The notes under the pieces are model-generated. The model saw only the letters and a program-made list of their open reading frames with translations. It did no database searches and was not told the DNA's origin. Positions 1 through 5,920 of a stretch of 15,041 nt of DNA are shown piece by piece; the first letter of the stretch is position 1, and every line of letters begins with the position of its first letter. Origin of the DNA: Sphingomonadales bacterium (GTDB taxonomy: Bacteria > Pseudomonadota > Alphaproteobacteria > Sphingomonadales > Sphingomonadaceae). Location of the stretch: NCBI GenBank assembly GCA_017302775.1, contig JAFLDC010000024.1, positions 1-15,041 on the forward strand. Reading direction: 5' to 3'. The position numbers and the translations under genes were made by a program.

Positions 1-531
1 GGCGCCATTGCCCGCGATCCTCTGCACGGCTTCGACGAGTTCGTGGTCGTAGATCCGGCCGTAGTCCGGGCCGGTCACGGCGCGCAGTTCCACGTGACCA
101 TTGTCGGTTTCCAGCGTCTTGATCTGCTCGGCCCGGTTCGAGGTCAGGCCGTATTGCAGGTTGATCGCGGCGAGCGGGGCGGGGAGTTGACGCAGATAGG
201 CTGCGGGAGCGCCGACCTGGCTGGCCAGTTGCCCGAAGCTCCAATGGGTCGGTGCCACGGGGGCATCGGCACCGGGCAGTATCAGCGACAGGCGCTCGGG
301 ATCGTTTCGGCTCGCTTCGACATGGATCAGCGCGGACTCGACCACGCGGGTCCGGCTGCGCTCTGACCGGCTTCGTACCGAGCGGGCCAGATCGCCGAGT
401 GACAGATACCGCTCATCGTCGGGCCGCGAGAACCATTCGGATGACACCCGCCCAACGCGCTGGCCGCGGGAAACATCGACTTTGTAGCCACCGCCAACGT
501 CGCGAGGCCCATCGAGAACATGCATGTTCAT
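1..531 (-). CDS. DUF932 (phage/plasmid-like) protein, 3' part cut off by window edge
   Basis: The reverse strand is open for 177 codons from the ATG at 531 to base 1 with no stop, so only the N-terminal part is present. The protein starts MNMHVLDGPRDVGGGYKVDV and contains HWSFGQLASQVGAPAAYLRQLP followed by a segment with GPDYGRIYDHELVEAV. Both are characteristic of the DUF932 / phage-plasmid-like family (TIGR03299 type), which is common on alphaproteobacterial plasmids and integrative elements, often near anti-restriction and ParB-like genes. Its biochemical role is not established. The start is supported by a GGAG at 540-543 (read on the minus strand) 8 bases before the ATG; a second ATG lies two codons in. 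The gene is transcribed out of the window to the left. It indicates mobile-element DNA on that side. Confidence 0.85.
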   Translation of the reverse strand, partial: MNMHVLDGPRDVGGGYKVDVSRGQRVGRVSSEWFSRPDDERYLSLGDLARSVRSRSERSRTRVVESALIHVEASRNDPERLSLILPGADAPVAPTHWSFGQLASQVGAPAAYLRQLPAPLAAINLQYGLTSNRAEQIKTLETDNGHVELRAVTGPDYGRIYDHELVEAVQRIAGNGA

Positions 532-998
532 GAGAAAATCTCCATGACGGGCGGCCGGGAGCCTCTCTCTCGACCCTCATCCCGTCACGGCGAAGCCCGC
601 CACCCTCTCACTCTAACCTGCTCATGCTTCGCGTCGCGCGAGCGGCCAGCGAGATTGCCAAGGCAAGAAAACGCACCCTGACGGGAGGCGGTTGTCGCTA
701 CCTTGCACGTGCAGGCGGAAAGGCGGGGGCTGTCGGCTTTCCTGGCCTGCACATGCACAATTGGCTGCCGGAGGCAGAGTGCCTGCGGGGCCACCTCGTC
801 GAACGCCGCGCCCGCAGGAGCGCGCCGGGACGGCGCGCGGGACCGTGCGCGTCACCAGCCCCGCTCAATTGCCTCGCGTTCCTGATCGTCACCCGCACGG
901 GCCAAGACCTTGGGCTTGGTTCGCGAAGCGAATAGAGCAGGTCGCCCGAAGGGCAGCGCCCCGAATGCTCGTTCAATCCTGCAGCTCGGCCACTCCGG
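532..998. other. 467-base non-coding, hairpin-rich leader of the DUF932 gene
   Basis: No ORF here has a convincing protein; the short ORFs on both strands are Arg/Ala/Pro-rich and typical of chance frames in GC-rich DNA. Several dyads are visible. An imperfect inverted repeat pairs about 703-724 (TTGCACGTGCAGGC...) with about 736-760 (...GGCCTGCACATGCACAA). CCTGCGGG 782-789 pairs with CCCGCAGG 811-818. GCGCGCC 820-826 pairs with GGCGCGC 832-838. TTCGCGAA 920-927 is a perfect palindrome, and GCCC 944-947 pairs with GGGC 951-954. CTGCC/GGCAG is a further short hairpin at 765-777. As it lies directly upstream of the minus-strand DUF932 gene it may be a long 5' leader or a cis-acting plasmid/ICE site. 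No confident promoter was identified. Confidence 0.45.
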
Positions 999-1889
999 CT
1001 ACCGGCGTCGGCTCTTCCCGGGGAAGCACGGATTTTCCCAGACTTCAAAGGCGTCGCGCACCTCGCCCTCGTCGTCATCATCGCTGTCATCGACGACCAG
1101 CAGTGTCATTTTCCACCCATTCGCCAGATTCAAAGCCTGTTCCCTGATCGATGATGGGCGGTTGAAGTTGGCCAGCCAGATACCCCGGTCAACGTCGTCC
1201 GATTCGACCCCATTGGTCTGATGGCGGGCAGACAGTGAATTGTGGGGAAGCGGCGTTCCGATCCGGGCTTCCACAAAAGGAAAGCGGGTTGGCTTATAAA
1301 TTCGGCGCAAGGTCCCATTCTGCGAGAGCAAGATGGCGCACAGATCGTGGTGGTAGGTCGTATAGTGGATAGCCGTTGCTTCCTTGCTGACGTCGTATTT
1401 CGCCGCCAGATCGACAACATGACGGAGGTCAGGACCACCTTGTGCGCGCAGGTCGGTCTTGAATTTTATCACCGGCATCAGGATTCCGGCGCTGAACCGG
1501 TTCGCTTCCGCTTCCATTCGCTGGCTGCGGTTGTCGCGGTCGGCTTTGCGAATGTTCATGTCCGCTTTCGAACAGGTAAATTGCCCTGAGTCACCAGGCT
1601 GGTGTGCCGCGATGAGATAGTGTCCGAGTTCGTGACCGATCGTATAGCGCTGTCTCAGTCGATTGGCTTTGCCGTTGACCAGGATGACCCCGTCACGGCG
1701 CTCTGGTTGCGTTATCAGGCCGCCTTCGAAGTTGTCGGTCGTCATCCGATGGATGGCAGTGATACCAACGGCCGTTGCAAGTTCCTCGATCGGAACCGGA
1801 GTCGGAAGATCAGGGAGCTGTCGCAGGATCTCTGCGATGATGCGTTCGGGGGAGGTGCAGTCAGCAAGCTCGACCCGATCAATCTGCAT
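999..1889 (-). CDS. ImmA/IrrE-type zinc metallopeptidase, CapP-like CBASS activator
   Basis: This 296-residue protein has the M78 (ImmA/IrrE) signature: HELGH at residues 86-90 (two His ligands and the catalytic Glu), and EAEANRF at 126-132 supplying the third zinc ligand, followed by SAGILMP. Residues 1 to about 175 form the peptidase domain. About 176-296 is a separate C-terminal domain ending in an acidic stretch (DDSDDDDEGE, 267-276) and a basic tail. Its first 11 bases overlap the end of the upstream XRE repressor gene, so the two are one transcript and probably translationally coupled. The pair diverges from a CBASS operon, as in CapH/CapP modules, where CapP is stimulated by single-stranded DNA and cleaves the repressor CapH (Lau and Corbett groups). 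Cys106 lies between the two zinc motifs and could act as a cysteine switch (inference). The family call is firm; the CapP assignment rests on context and architecture. Confidence 0.88.
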   Translation of the reverse strand: MQIDRVELADCTSPERIIAEILRQLPDLPTPVPIEELATAVGITAIHRMTTDNFEGGLITQPERRDGVILVNGKANRLRQRYTIGHELGHYLIAAHQPGDSGQFTCSKADMNIRKADRDNRSQRMEAEANRFSAGILMPVIKFKTDLRAQGGPDLRHVVDLAAKYDVSKEATAIHYTTYHHDLCAILLSQNGTLRRIYKPTRFPFVEARIGTPLPHNSLSARHQTNGVESDDVDRGIWLANFNRPSSIREQALNLANGWKMTLLVVDDSDDDDEGEVRDAFEVWENPCFPGKSRRR

Positions 1890-2214
1890 CTGTTGCCTTG
1901 CCCCCGCGCTTCTTCATGGTCTCGATCATCGCTTCGATGAACTGCCTGTCCTTGGGATCGAGTTTTTGGAGGTCGCGGTACATGACGACCATTTGCTCGT
2001 CTTCCGCTTGAGAGGGGTCTTCGCCAACCAGCGAAGCAATCGTCACCCCAAAATGCTCAGCCAAGCCTTTGAGCAGTTCGATCGAGGGGTTTTTGGTGGT
2101 CCCCTTCTCCAGCTCCCAGATGTGGGCCTTGGAAGCCCCCACTGCGTCCGCAACCACTTGAAGTGATTGACCTCGCTGCGTGCGCAGCTTTTGCAATTTC
2201 ATCGCGAGCGACAT
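1879..2214 (-). CDS. XRE-family HTH repressor, CapH-like CBASS regulator
   Basis: This small 111-residue protein has an N-terminal lambda-repressor-type helix-turn-helix at about residues 5-63 (LRTQRGQSLQVVADAVGASK, then AHIWELEKG and NPSIELLKGLAEHFGV). A linker rich in Glu/Asp/Gln follows (64-74), then a C-terminal helix (about 75-103, MVVMYRDLQKLDPKDRQFIEAM) likely to form dimers or higher oligomers. The start at 2214 has GGGAG on the minus strand at 2221-2225, 6 bases upstream; an internal ATG four codons later is a weaker alternative. It overlaps the peptidase gene by 11 bases and faces the CBASS operon across 182 bases. In the known CapH/CapP system the repressor binds this shared promoter and is inactivated by cleavage in the part linking its domains. 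That role is inferred here from layout, size and partner. Confidence 0.87.
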   Translation of the reverse strand: MSLAMKLQKLRTQRGQSLQVVADAVGASKAHIWELEKGTTKNPSIELLKGLAEHFGVTIASLVGEDPSQAEDEQMVVMYRDLQKLDPKDRQFIEAMIETMKKRGGKATDAD

Positions 2215-2396
2215 GGCACTCTCCCAGCCCCTAAGAGTAACACACCCTTGCGCCTGTAGGAAAGCTGCGCCGTTCGGTCAATCGAACATTCGCGGCAGAT
2301 TGGTTGACTGCGCCGGTCGTTCGGTGTATCTGACGATCCTGTAAGGCGAAGTCTGCCGATCTTGGGCTTTGCCACCTGCGCCAAATAGGGGGCACA
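2215..2396. promoter_or_regulatory. Divergent promoter/operator region between repressor pair and CBASS operon
   Basis: The two units are transcribed away from each other from this 182-base gap. Plus strand: TTGACT 2304-2309, 17-base spacer, TATCTG 2327-2332, with AGGGGG at 2387-2392 as ribosome binding site 4 bases before the CD-NTase ATG. Minus strand: TTGACC (2281-2276), 17-base spacer, TACAGG (2258-2253) as a weaker promoter for the repressor. The two -35 candidates lie back to back and are inverted relative to each other. A bound repressor could therefore block both. These are consensus matches by eye, not mapped start sites. Confidence 0.5.
2265..2325. repeat. Candidate repressor operator: dyad plus repeated CTGCGCC / CGTTCGGT blocks
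   Basis: CTGCGCC occurs at 2265-2271, 2308-2314 and 2376-2382. The first two copies are each followed by CGTTCGGT: directly overlapping in copy 1 (2271-2278), and after a 3-base gap in copy 2 (2318-2325). Around copy 1 there is a dyad TTCG-GTCAAT-CGAA at 2273-2286, flanked by an outer CTGC (2265-2268) and GCAG (2295-2298). Lambda-type HTH dimers usually bind short dyads in such gaps, so these blocks are the first places to look for CapH-like binding. The symmetry is imperfect and the assignment is tentative. Confidence 0.35.
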
Positions 2397-3650
2397 ATGA
2401 CCGTTTTTGATCCGTTCCGTCCACGCCCCGAGCGCCTGCCGACCCCGAGCTTCGCCGACGCGATGCTTATGGATGTGGCTCGTCGGGTTCAATTGTCGCC
2501 TACGAAGCACGACGAGGCGCAACAGCATTTCGAGGCGCTTTGCAGCTATGTTGATCGTCCTGGCAGCCCGCTGCAGGAGAAGGTGATTGCCTGCTACCCA
2601 GGGGGCAGCTTCGCCACCGGTACAGCGATTGCCTCAAGCGTTTCGAAGGATCAGCATGACGTCGATGTGGTGATGGAACTTGATGTTCCGACCAACAGCG
2701 ATCCCAAGCGGATTCTTGACCTGCTTTTCGAAGCCATCAATTCGCAGCCGGGCTCCCGCTATCACGGGCGGGTAACGCGGAATTCGCGGTGCGTGACCGT
2801 CGAATACGACGATGGTGTCCGCGTCGATTTGATGCCCATTTCGCGGCTGGCGCCGGCGCCCGAAAAAGCGGGACATCTTTTCCATTTCAAACAGCAGCCG
2901 CTTGAGAGCTACCACAAGCCTGTCAATCCTTGGGGCTTTGCCGACCACTTCAACGCCCAGACCGCATACGATCCGGTCTTCGCTGCAATCTTTGAATCCC
3001 GGTCACTGGCTGACGGACGGACGGTCGCGAAGGCCGACGTCGATCCGTTGCCCGACCGCATTCCGTTGTCGGAAAAGGCTGCTCGCGTTGTCGCGCTTCA
3101 GCTGATCAAGCGCAATCGCGACGTGCGGTTTCGCAACCGTTCGAAGCGCAAGCCGCCCTCTGTGGTTCTGGCAGCACTGGCGCTGGAAGTGGCCCCTGTC
3201 GGCGCGGGCCTGCTGGAGGAGGTGGTCTCGATTTCCCGGCACATTGCGCAGCGCCTTCAGGAGCGGAGCGCGCACAATCTCTGTATCGACGTCCGCAACC
3301 CCGCTTACATCCCGGATGTCTTTACCGATCGCTGGCCTGGCGCGTTGTCTGACCAGAATGAGTATGTGCGCGATCTGGAGTATCTGGTCCGGCAACTGGT
3401 TCGCCTGCGGACGGAAAACATCTCGCTCACCGAAACGAACACGATTCTCGACGATCTGTTCGGCGAGACGGCGGCGAAGTACGCGATCAAGGAACACATG
3501 GAGCGTAGCCGCTCCGCCATGGAAAAGGGCGCGATGCGGTTCGGTCCCAGCGGCCGGGTCCATGCAGGCGTGACTGCCGCTGCTATCGCAACCAATTGCA
3601 CCCCGGCTCGGGCAAGCACCAACATGGGCGGCGAATGGTTCCTGGACTGA
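2397..3650 (+). CDS. CD-NTase (cGAS/DncV-like nucleotidyltransferase) of CBASS
   Basis: This 417-residue protein makes the cyclic nucleotide second messenger that triggers the effector after phage infection. It has the polymerase-beta-type core: the GS motif in PGGSFATGTAI (residues 68-78), metal-binding Asp88 and Asp90 in QHDVDVVMELD, and the third Asp144 in GVRVDLMPI. A helical C-terminal half follows (about 220-370), with KAARVVALQLIKRN at 227-240 and PPSVVLAAL at 253-261, as in SMODS/CD-NTase proteins. The C-terminus reads ARASTNMGGEWFLD. The clade, and so the product (cyclic di- or trinucleotide), cannot be decided by eye. It is the first gene of the operon, and its last 16 bases overlap the E2-like gene. 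In short type II systems the E2 acts on the CD-NTase C-terminus, so the tail is of interest. Confidence 0.9.
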   Translation: MTVFDPFRPRPERLPTPSFADAMLMDVARRVQLSPTKHDEAQQHFEALCSYVDRPGSPLQEKVIACYPGGSFATGTAIASSVSKDQHDVDVVMELDVPTNSDPKRILDLLFEAINSQPGSRYHGRVTRNSRCVTVEYDDGVRVDLMPISRLAPAPEKAGHLFHFKQQPLESYHKPVNPWGFADHFNAQTAYDPVFAAIFESRSLADGRTVAKADVDPLPDRIPLSEKAARVVALQLIKRNRDVRFRNRSKRKPPSVVLAALALEVAPVGAGLLEEVVSISRHIAQRLQERSAHNLCIDVRNPAYIPDVFTDRWPGALSDQNEYVRDLEYLVRQLVRLRTENISLTETNTILDDLFGETAAKYAIKEHMERSRSAMEKGAMRFGPSGRVHAGVTAAAIATNCTPARASTNMGGEWFLD

Positions 3651-4135
3651 TCCCGATCGAGACCCAGATCGCGGCGATGGAGCAACGCTGGCCGGACTTC
3701 GCGCTTGTGCAAAGGATCGGGCGCCGAGCGGTCTGGGAAGGAACGCTCGACCCGGTCTGCAAACGCTACCGTGTGCGGATCGGTTACGAAGTCCCGCTTG
3801 CGATCGAAAACTTCTCCATTCTCAACGTGCAACCGCGCGTTCAGGTGCTGTCGCCACGTCTAGAGCGCCATCCTGAATATGAAGAAGGCCCGATCCCACA
3901 CGTCTATGTAAACCGTGCGGAGCAATCCTTGCCTTACTTGTGCCTGTTCGATCCGTTCAATGGCGAGTGGACGCCATCGGACCTGCTGGCCGAAACGACC
4001 GTGCCTTGGGCCGCACGGTATCTCTACTTCTATGAAGGCTGGTTGCTGACCGGAAAATGGTCGGGCGGTGGCCGACACCCGACACAGGAGGAGTTGGATG
4101 GAACCCAGCGACCAAAGGCCATTGCGGCGGTCTGA
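3635..4135 (+). CDS. Stand-alone E2-like protein of short type II CBASS
   Basis: This 166-residue protein resembles prokaryotic E2 (UBC-fold) proteins found beside CD-NTases. PHVYV at residues 88-92 is followed by YLCLFDPFNGEWTPSD (101-116), then LAETTVPWAARYLYFYEGWLLTGKW (118-142) and GGGRHP (144-149). Cys103 in LCLFDP is the probable catalytic cysteine, and the eukaryotic HPN motif is absent, as usual in this family. Neither an E1/ThiF domain nor a JAB peptidase is present in or next to it. The locus is therefore of the short type, in which an E2 alone has been reported to link covalently to the cGAS-like enzyme and prime it (Serratia system). The ATG at 3635 is preferred over an upstream in-frame TTG at 3596, because the latter would add residues with no family resemblance and deepen the overlap with the CD-NTase gene. 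Confidence 0.82.
   Translation: MVPGLIPIETQIAAMEQRWPDFALVQRIGRRAVWEGTLDPVCKRYRVRIGYEVPLAIENFSILNVQPRVQVLSPRLERHPEYEEGPIPHVYVNRAEQSLPYLCLFDPFNGEWTPSDLLAETTVPWAARYLYFYEGWLLTGKWSGGGRHPTQEELDGTQRPKAIAAV
4086..4091 (+). promoter_or_regulatory. Ribosome binding site that fixes the patatin start
   Basis: AGGAGG (extended to AGGAGGAG, 4086-4093) lies 6 bases before the ATG at 4098, inside the 3' end of the E2-like gene. It is the strongest Shine-Dalgarno sequence seen in the operon, and it argues for 4098 rather than the in-frame GTG at 4068. Confidence 0.75.
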
Positions 4136-5147
4136 TGGAACGCTTGGTGAGCGGCGGCGACAATTGCCGTGGCCGGAGGGCAAGCGATTTCGGATCCTGT
4201 CCATCGATGGCGGCGGCATTCGGGGAATTTTGCCCGCGTCGATTCTGGCGGAGTTCGAACGGCAGTATCTTGGTGGACACTCCGTTTGTGACTATTTCGA
4301 CCTGATTGCGGGTACATCCACGGGGGGAATAATCGCCCTTGGGCTTTCGATTGGACTGCCTGCCTCCGACATTCTCCAGGTCTATCTTGAACACGGTGAA
4401 GAGATCTTTCCATCGGCCAGGCCGCCCCTGTTAGGGCTCAAGCGACTTTGGGCCAAAGCTCGATCGCTGGCCTATTACCAGTATGACCGAGAGCCGCTTG
4501 AACGTGAACTGCGCCGGATTTTTGGCGCGCGCCCGTTTGGAGATGCCCAGCGTCGACTTTGCATTCCTTCTTTCGACGGCTTCACCGAGGTCAACATATT
4601 CAAGACGCCGCATCATCCCGATTTCAAACTCGATTGGCGCGAAGAAATGGTCACAGTCGCGCTCGCGACATCTGCTGCTCCCACCTATTTCTCGATCTAC
4701 AGGGATGGGCAGCGACGGTTCGCAGACGGAGGCGTGTGGGCGAACAATCCGGTGATGGTCGCACTGGTCGATGCGCTCAGTTGCAACGAACTCGATCGCG
4801 ATCAGATTGATATCCTGTCGTTGGGATGCGGTGACGCCGAAATGACGATTTCGGATGCACAGGTCCTGCGCGGAGGCTTGTGGCATTGGCGCGATATCGT
4901 TTCGTCAGCGATGCATCTCTCCAGCCAGAATGCGCTGGGGCAAGCTGGGCTACTCATTGGCCGTGATCGGCTCATTCGCTTGAATGCGCCACTGTTGCCC
5001 GATGGTCCGATCGGTTTGGACGACGTAAAGCGGGCGAAGGCAGAGCTGCCAAATGTGGCGAAGGAACTGGCCCTTGCGAATGGGCCAGCGGTGGCGTCCC
5101 GGTTTTTCAATGAGAAGGCCGAGCCTTACGTTCCCTTTCATCCATAA
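4098..5147 (+). CDS. capV: Patatin-like phospholipase, CapV-type CBASS effector
   Basis: This 349-residue protein is expected to hydrolyse membrane phospholipids when it binds the CD-NTase product, killing or arresting the infected cell. The catalytic elements are all present: oxyanion-hole loop DGGGIRG (37-43), nucleophile Ser74 in GTSTGG (72-77), and catalytic Asp210 in FADGGVWANNP (208-218). The patatin domain spans about 33-225. The remaining C-terminal part (about 226-349) is likely to contribute to nucleotide sensing, by analogy with CapV. No signal peptide or membrane segment is visible, so it should be cytosolic and act on the inner membrane. The start at 4098 gives a 38-base overlap with the E2-like gene, so the three genes are tightly coupled. 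It is last in the operon, whereas in the Vibrio cholerae type locus the effector gene comes first. The symbol is by role and family, not proven orthology. Confidence 0.9.
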   Translation: MEPSDQRPLRRSDGTLGERRRQLPWPEGKRFRILSIDGGGIRGILPASILAEFERQYLGGHSVCDYFDLIAGTSTGGIIALGLSIGLPASDILQVYLEHGEEIFPSARPPLLGLKRLWAKARSLAYYQYDREPLERELRRIFGARPFGDAQRRLCIPSFDGFTEVNIFKTPHHPDFKLDWREEMVTVALATSAAPTYFSIYRDGQRRFADGGVWANNPVMVALVDALSCNELDRDQIDILSLGCGDAEMTISDAQVLRGGLWHWRDIVSSAMHLSSQNALGQAGLLIGRDRLIRLNAPLLPDGPIGLDDVKRAKAELPNVAKELALANGPAVASRFFNEKAEPYVPFHP

Positions 5148-5195
5148 GCTGTTTGATCTGCTTGGGCCGGGGGAGACGGTTTTCGTCACTACCCC

Positions 5196-5223
5196 GTCCG
5201 AAATCCGTCTACATTTTTCGGAC
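5196..5223. repeat. AbiE operator candidate IR1 (inverted repeat)
   Basis: GTCCGAAA (5196-5203) and TTTCGGAC (5216-5223) are perfect 8-bp arms around 12 bases. Written with the core arms shared with IR2, it is GTCCGAA-N14-TTCGGAC. The spacer contains TCTACATTT, close to CTACATAT in IR2. It lies 74 bases before the proposed antitoxin start. AbiEi-type antitoxins are known to bind two inverted repeats cooperatively in their own promoter, which fits this layout. Confidence 0.75.
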
Positions 5224-5233
5224 AATAGCGATT

Positions 5234-5261
5234 TTGATCATGTCCGAAGTTATGCTACATA
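5234..5261 (+). promoter_or_regulatory. Promoter candidate of the abiE-type operon
   Basis: TTGATC (5234-5239), a 16-base spacer and TACATA (5256-5261) form a reasonable sigma70-type promoter lying almost entirely inside IR2. Transcription would begin near 5268-5270, which would make the mRNA for the antitoxin nearly leaderless. No Shine-Dalgarno sequence is seen before either candidate ATG (5240 or 5270), which is consistent with this. Confidence 0.4.
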
Positions 5262-5272
5262 TTTCGGACATG
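5239..5272. repeat. AbiE operator candidate IR2 (inverted repeat over promoter and start)
   Basis: CATGTCCGAA (5239-5248) and TTCGGACATG (5263-5272) are perfect 10-bp arms around a 14-base spacer. The core GTCCGAA-N14-TTCGGAC is identical in arms and spacing to IR1, and its copies are 46 bases apart start to start. The repeat covers the -10 candidate and both possible ATG starts of the antitoxin, so a protein bound here would block transcription. Confidence 0.78.
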
Positions 5273-5920
5273 GACAAAATCCCGCCCGGACTGAAAGCGC
5301 AAATTCTCGATCGTGTAAGCCGAGCGACGGCGAACACTGTCTGGACACCGGCCGACTTTCTCGACCTTGCCGGCCGCGATGCGGTCGACAAGACCCTCCA
5401 GCGTTTGGTCAAATGGGGCGAGCTGCGCCGGATCGATCGCGGCCTCTATGACAAACCGCAGTTCAACAGCCTGACCCGGCAGGACAATGCCCCCGATCCG
5501 CGAGCGGTCATCGACGCCGTCGCGCGGCGCGACCAGATCCGTGTCCTGGTCGACGGAATGACGGCCGCCAACGATCTCGGCTTTACCAATGCCGTACCGG
5601 CGAAAATCGTCGTGCACAGCGAAGCGCGGCCCAAGTCGATCAAGCTCGGCAACCTAACCATAGAATTCAGAATGACCGCGGCAAGCAAACTCTATTGGGC
5701 GGGACGCCCGGCCATGAGGATCGTCCAGGCGCTGCACTGGCTGCGCGATACAATGTCGACGGACGACACGAGACAATGGCGTGAGCGACTTGCCACCCTT
5801 CTCGGTAACCCCACTCACGGCGCAGCTTTGCGCGCTGATCTTGCCGAGGGGCTGCCAACGCTCCCGGCCTGGATGCAGGACCTGCTCCGTCCGCTCGTCT
5901 CTGAAGTGCCCAGCGCATGA
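5270..5920 (+). CDS. AbiEi-like antitoxin (DUF6088 family) of a type IV toxin-antitoxin system
   Basis: This 216-residue protein has an N-terminal winged-helix region: VWTPADFLDLAGRDAVDKTLQRL followed by VKWGELRRIDRGLYDKP, the hallmark of AbiEi/DUF6088 antitoxins that bind DNA and counter an AbiEii-type toxin. The central part (LVDGMTAANDLGF, PAKIVVHSEA, SKLYWAGRPAMRIVQALHWLRD) matches the antitoxin C-terminal domain pattern. Its stop overlaps the toxin start by 4 bases (ATGA, 5917-5920), so translation is coupled. Start choice: the ATG at 5270 sits at the right edge of IR2 and fits the promoter; an in-frame ATG at 5240 would add ten residues (MSEVMLHISD) and cannot be excluded. Regulation is probably autorepression at the two upstream inverted repeats, as shown for streptococcal AbiEi. 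GC use at third positions looks higher than in the CBASS genes (by eye). Confidence 0.85.
   Translation: MDKIPPGLKAQILDRVSRATANTVWTPADFLDLAGRDAVDKTLQRLVKWGELRRIDRGLYDKPQFNSLTRQDNAPDPRAVIDAVARRDQIRVLVDGMTAANDLGFTNAVPAKIVVHSEARPKSIKLGNLTIEFRMTAASKLYWAGRPAMRIVQALHWLRDTMSTDDTRQWRERLATLLGNPTHGAALRADLAEGLPTLPAWMQDLLRPLVSEVPSA

Noticed and set aside
585..794. 69-codon minus-strand frame (with overlapping 77- and 130-codon frames) upstream of DUF932
   Set aside because: No domain, no good ribosome binding site, and chance-like Arg/Pro/Ala composition; the conserved-looking element here is more likely DNA or RNA structure.
3596..3634. Upstream TTG start for the E2-like protein
   Set aside because: It would add 13 residues without family resemblance and lie deep in the CD-NTase gene; ATG 3635 is simpler.
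4068..4097. Upstream GTG start for the patatin protein
   Set aside because: The strong AGGAGG at 4086-4091 is correctly spaced for ATG 4098 and would lie within the coding sequence if GTG were used.
5196..5223. IR1 as a transcription terminator for the CBASS operon
   Set aside because: The loop is 12 bases, the stem is AT-rich at its inner end, no T-run follows, and the same arm and spacing pattern recurs in IR2, which fits an operator better.
5153..5239. Antitoxin extended upstream to 5153
   Set aside because: The extension encodes residues without family pattern and runs through IR1 and the promoter candidate; starts at 5270 or 5240 fit better.
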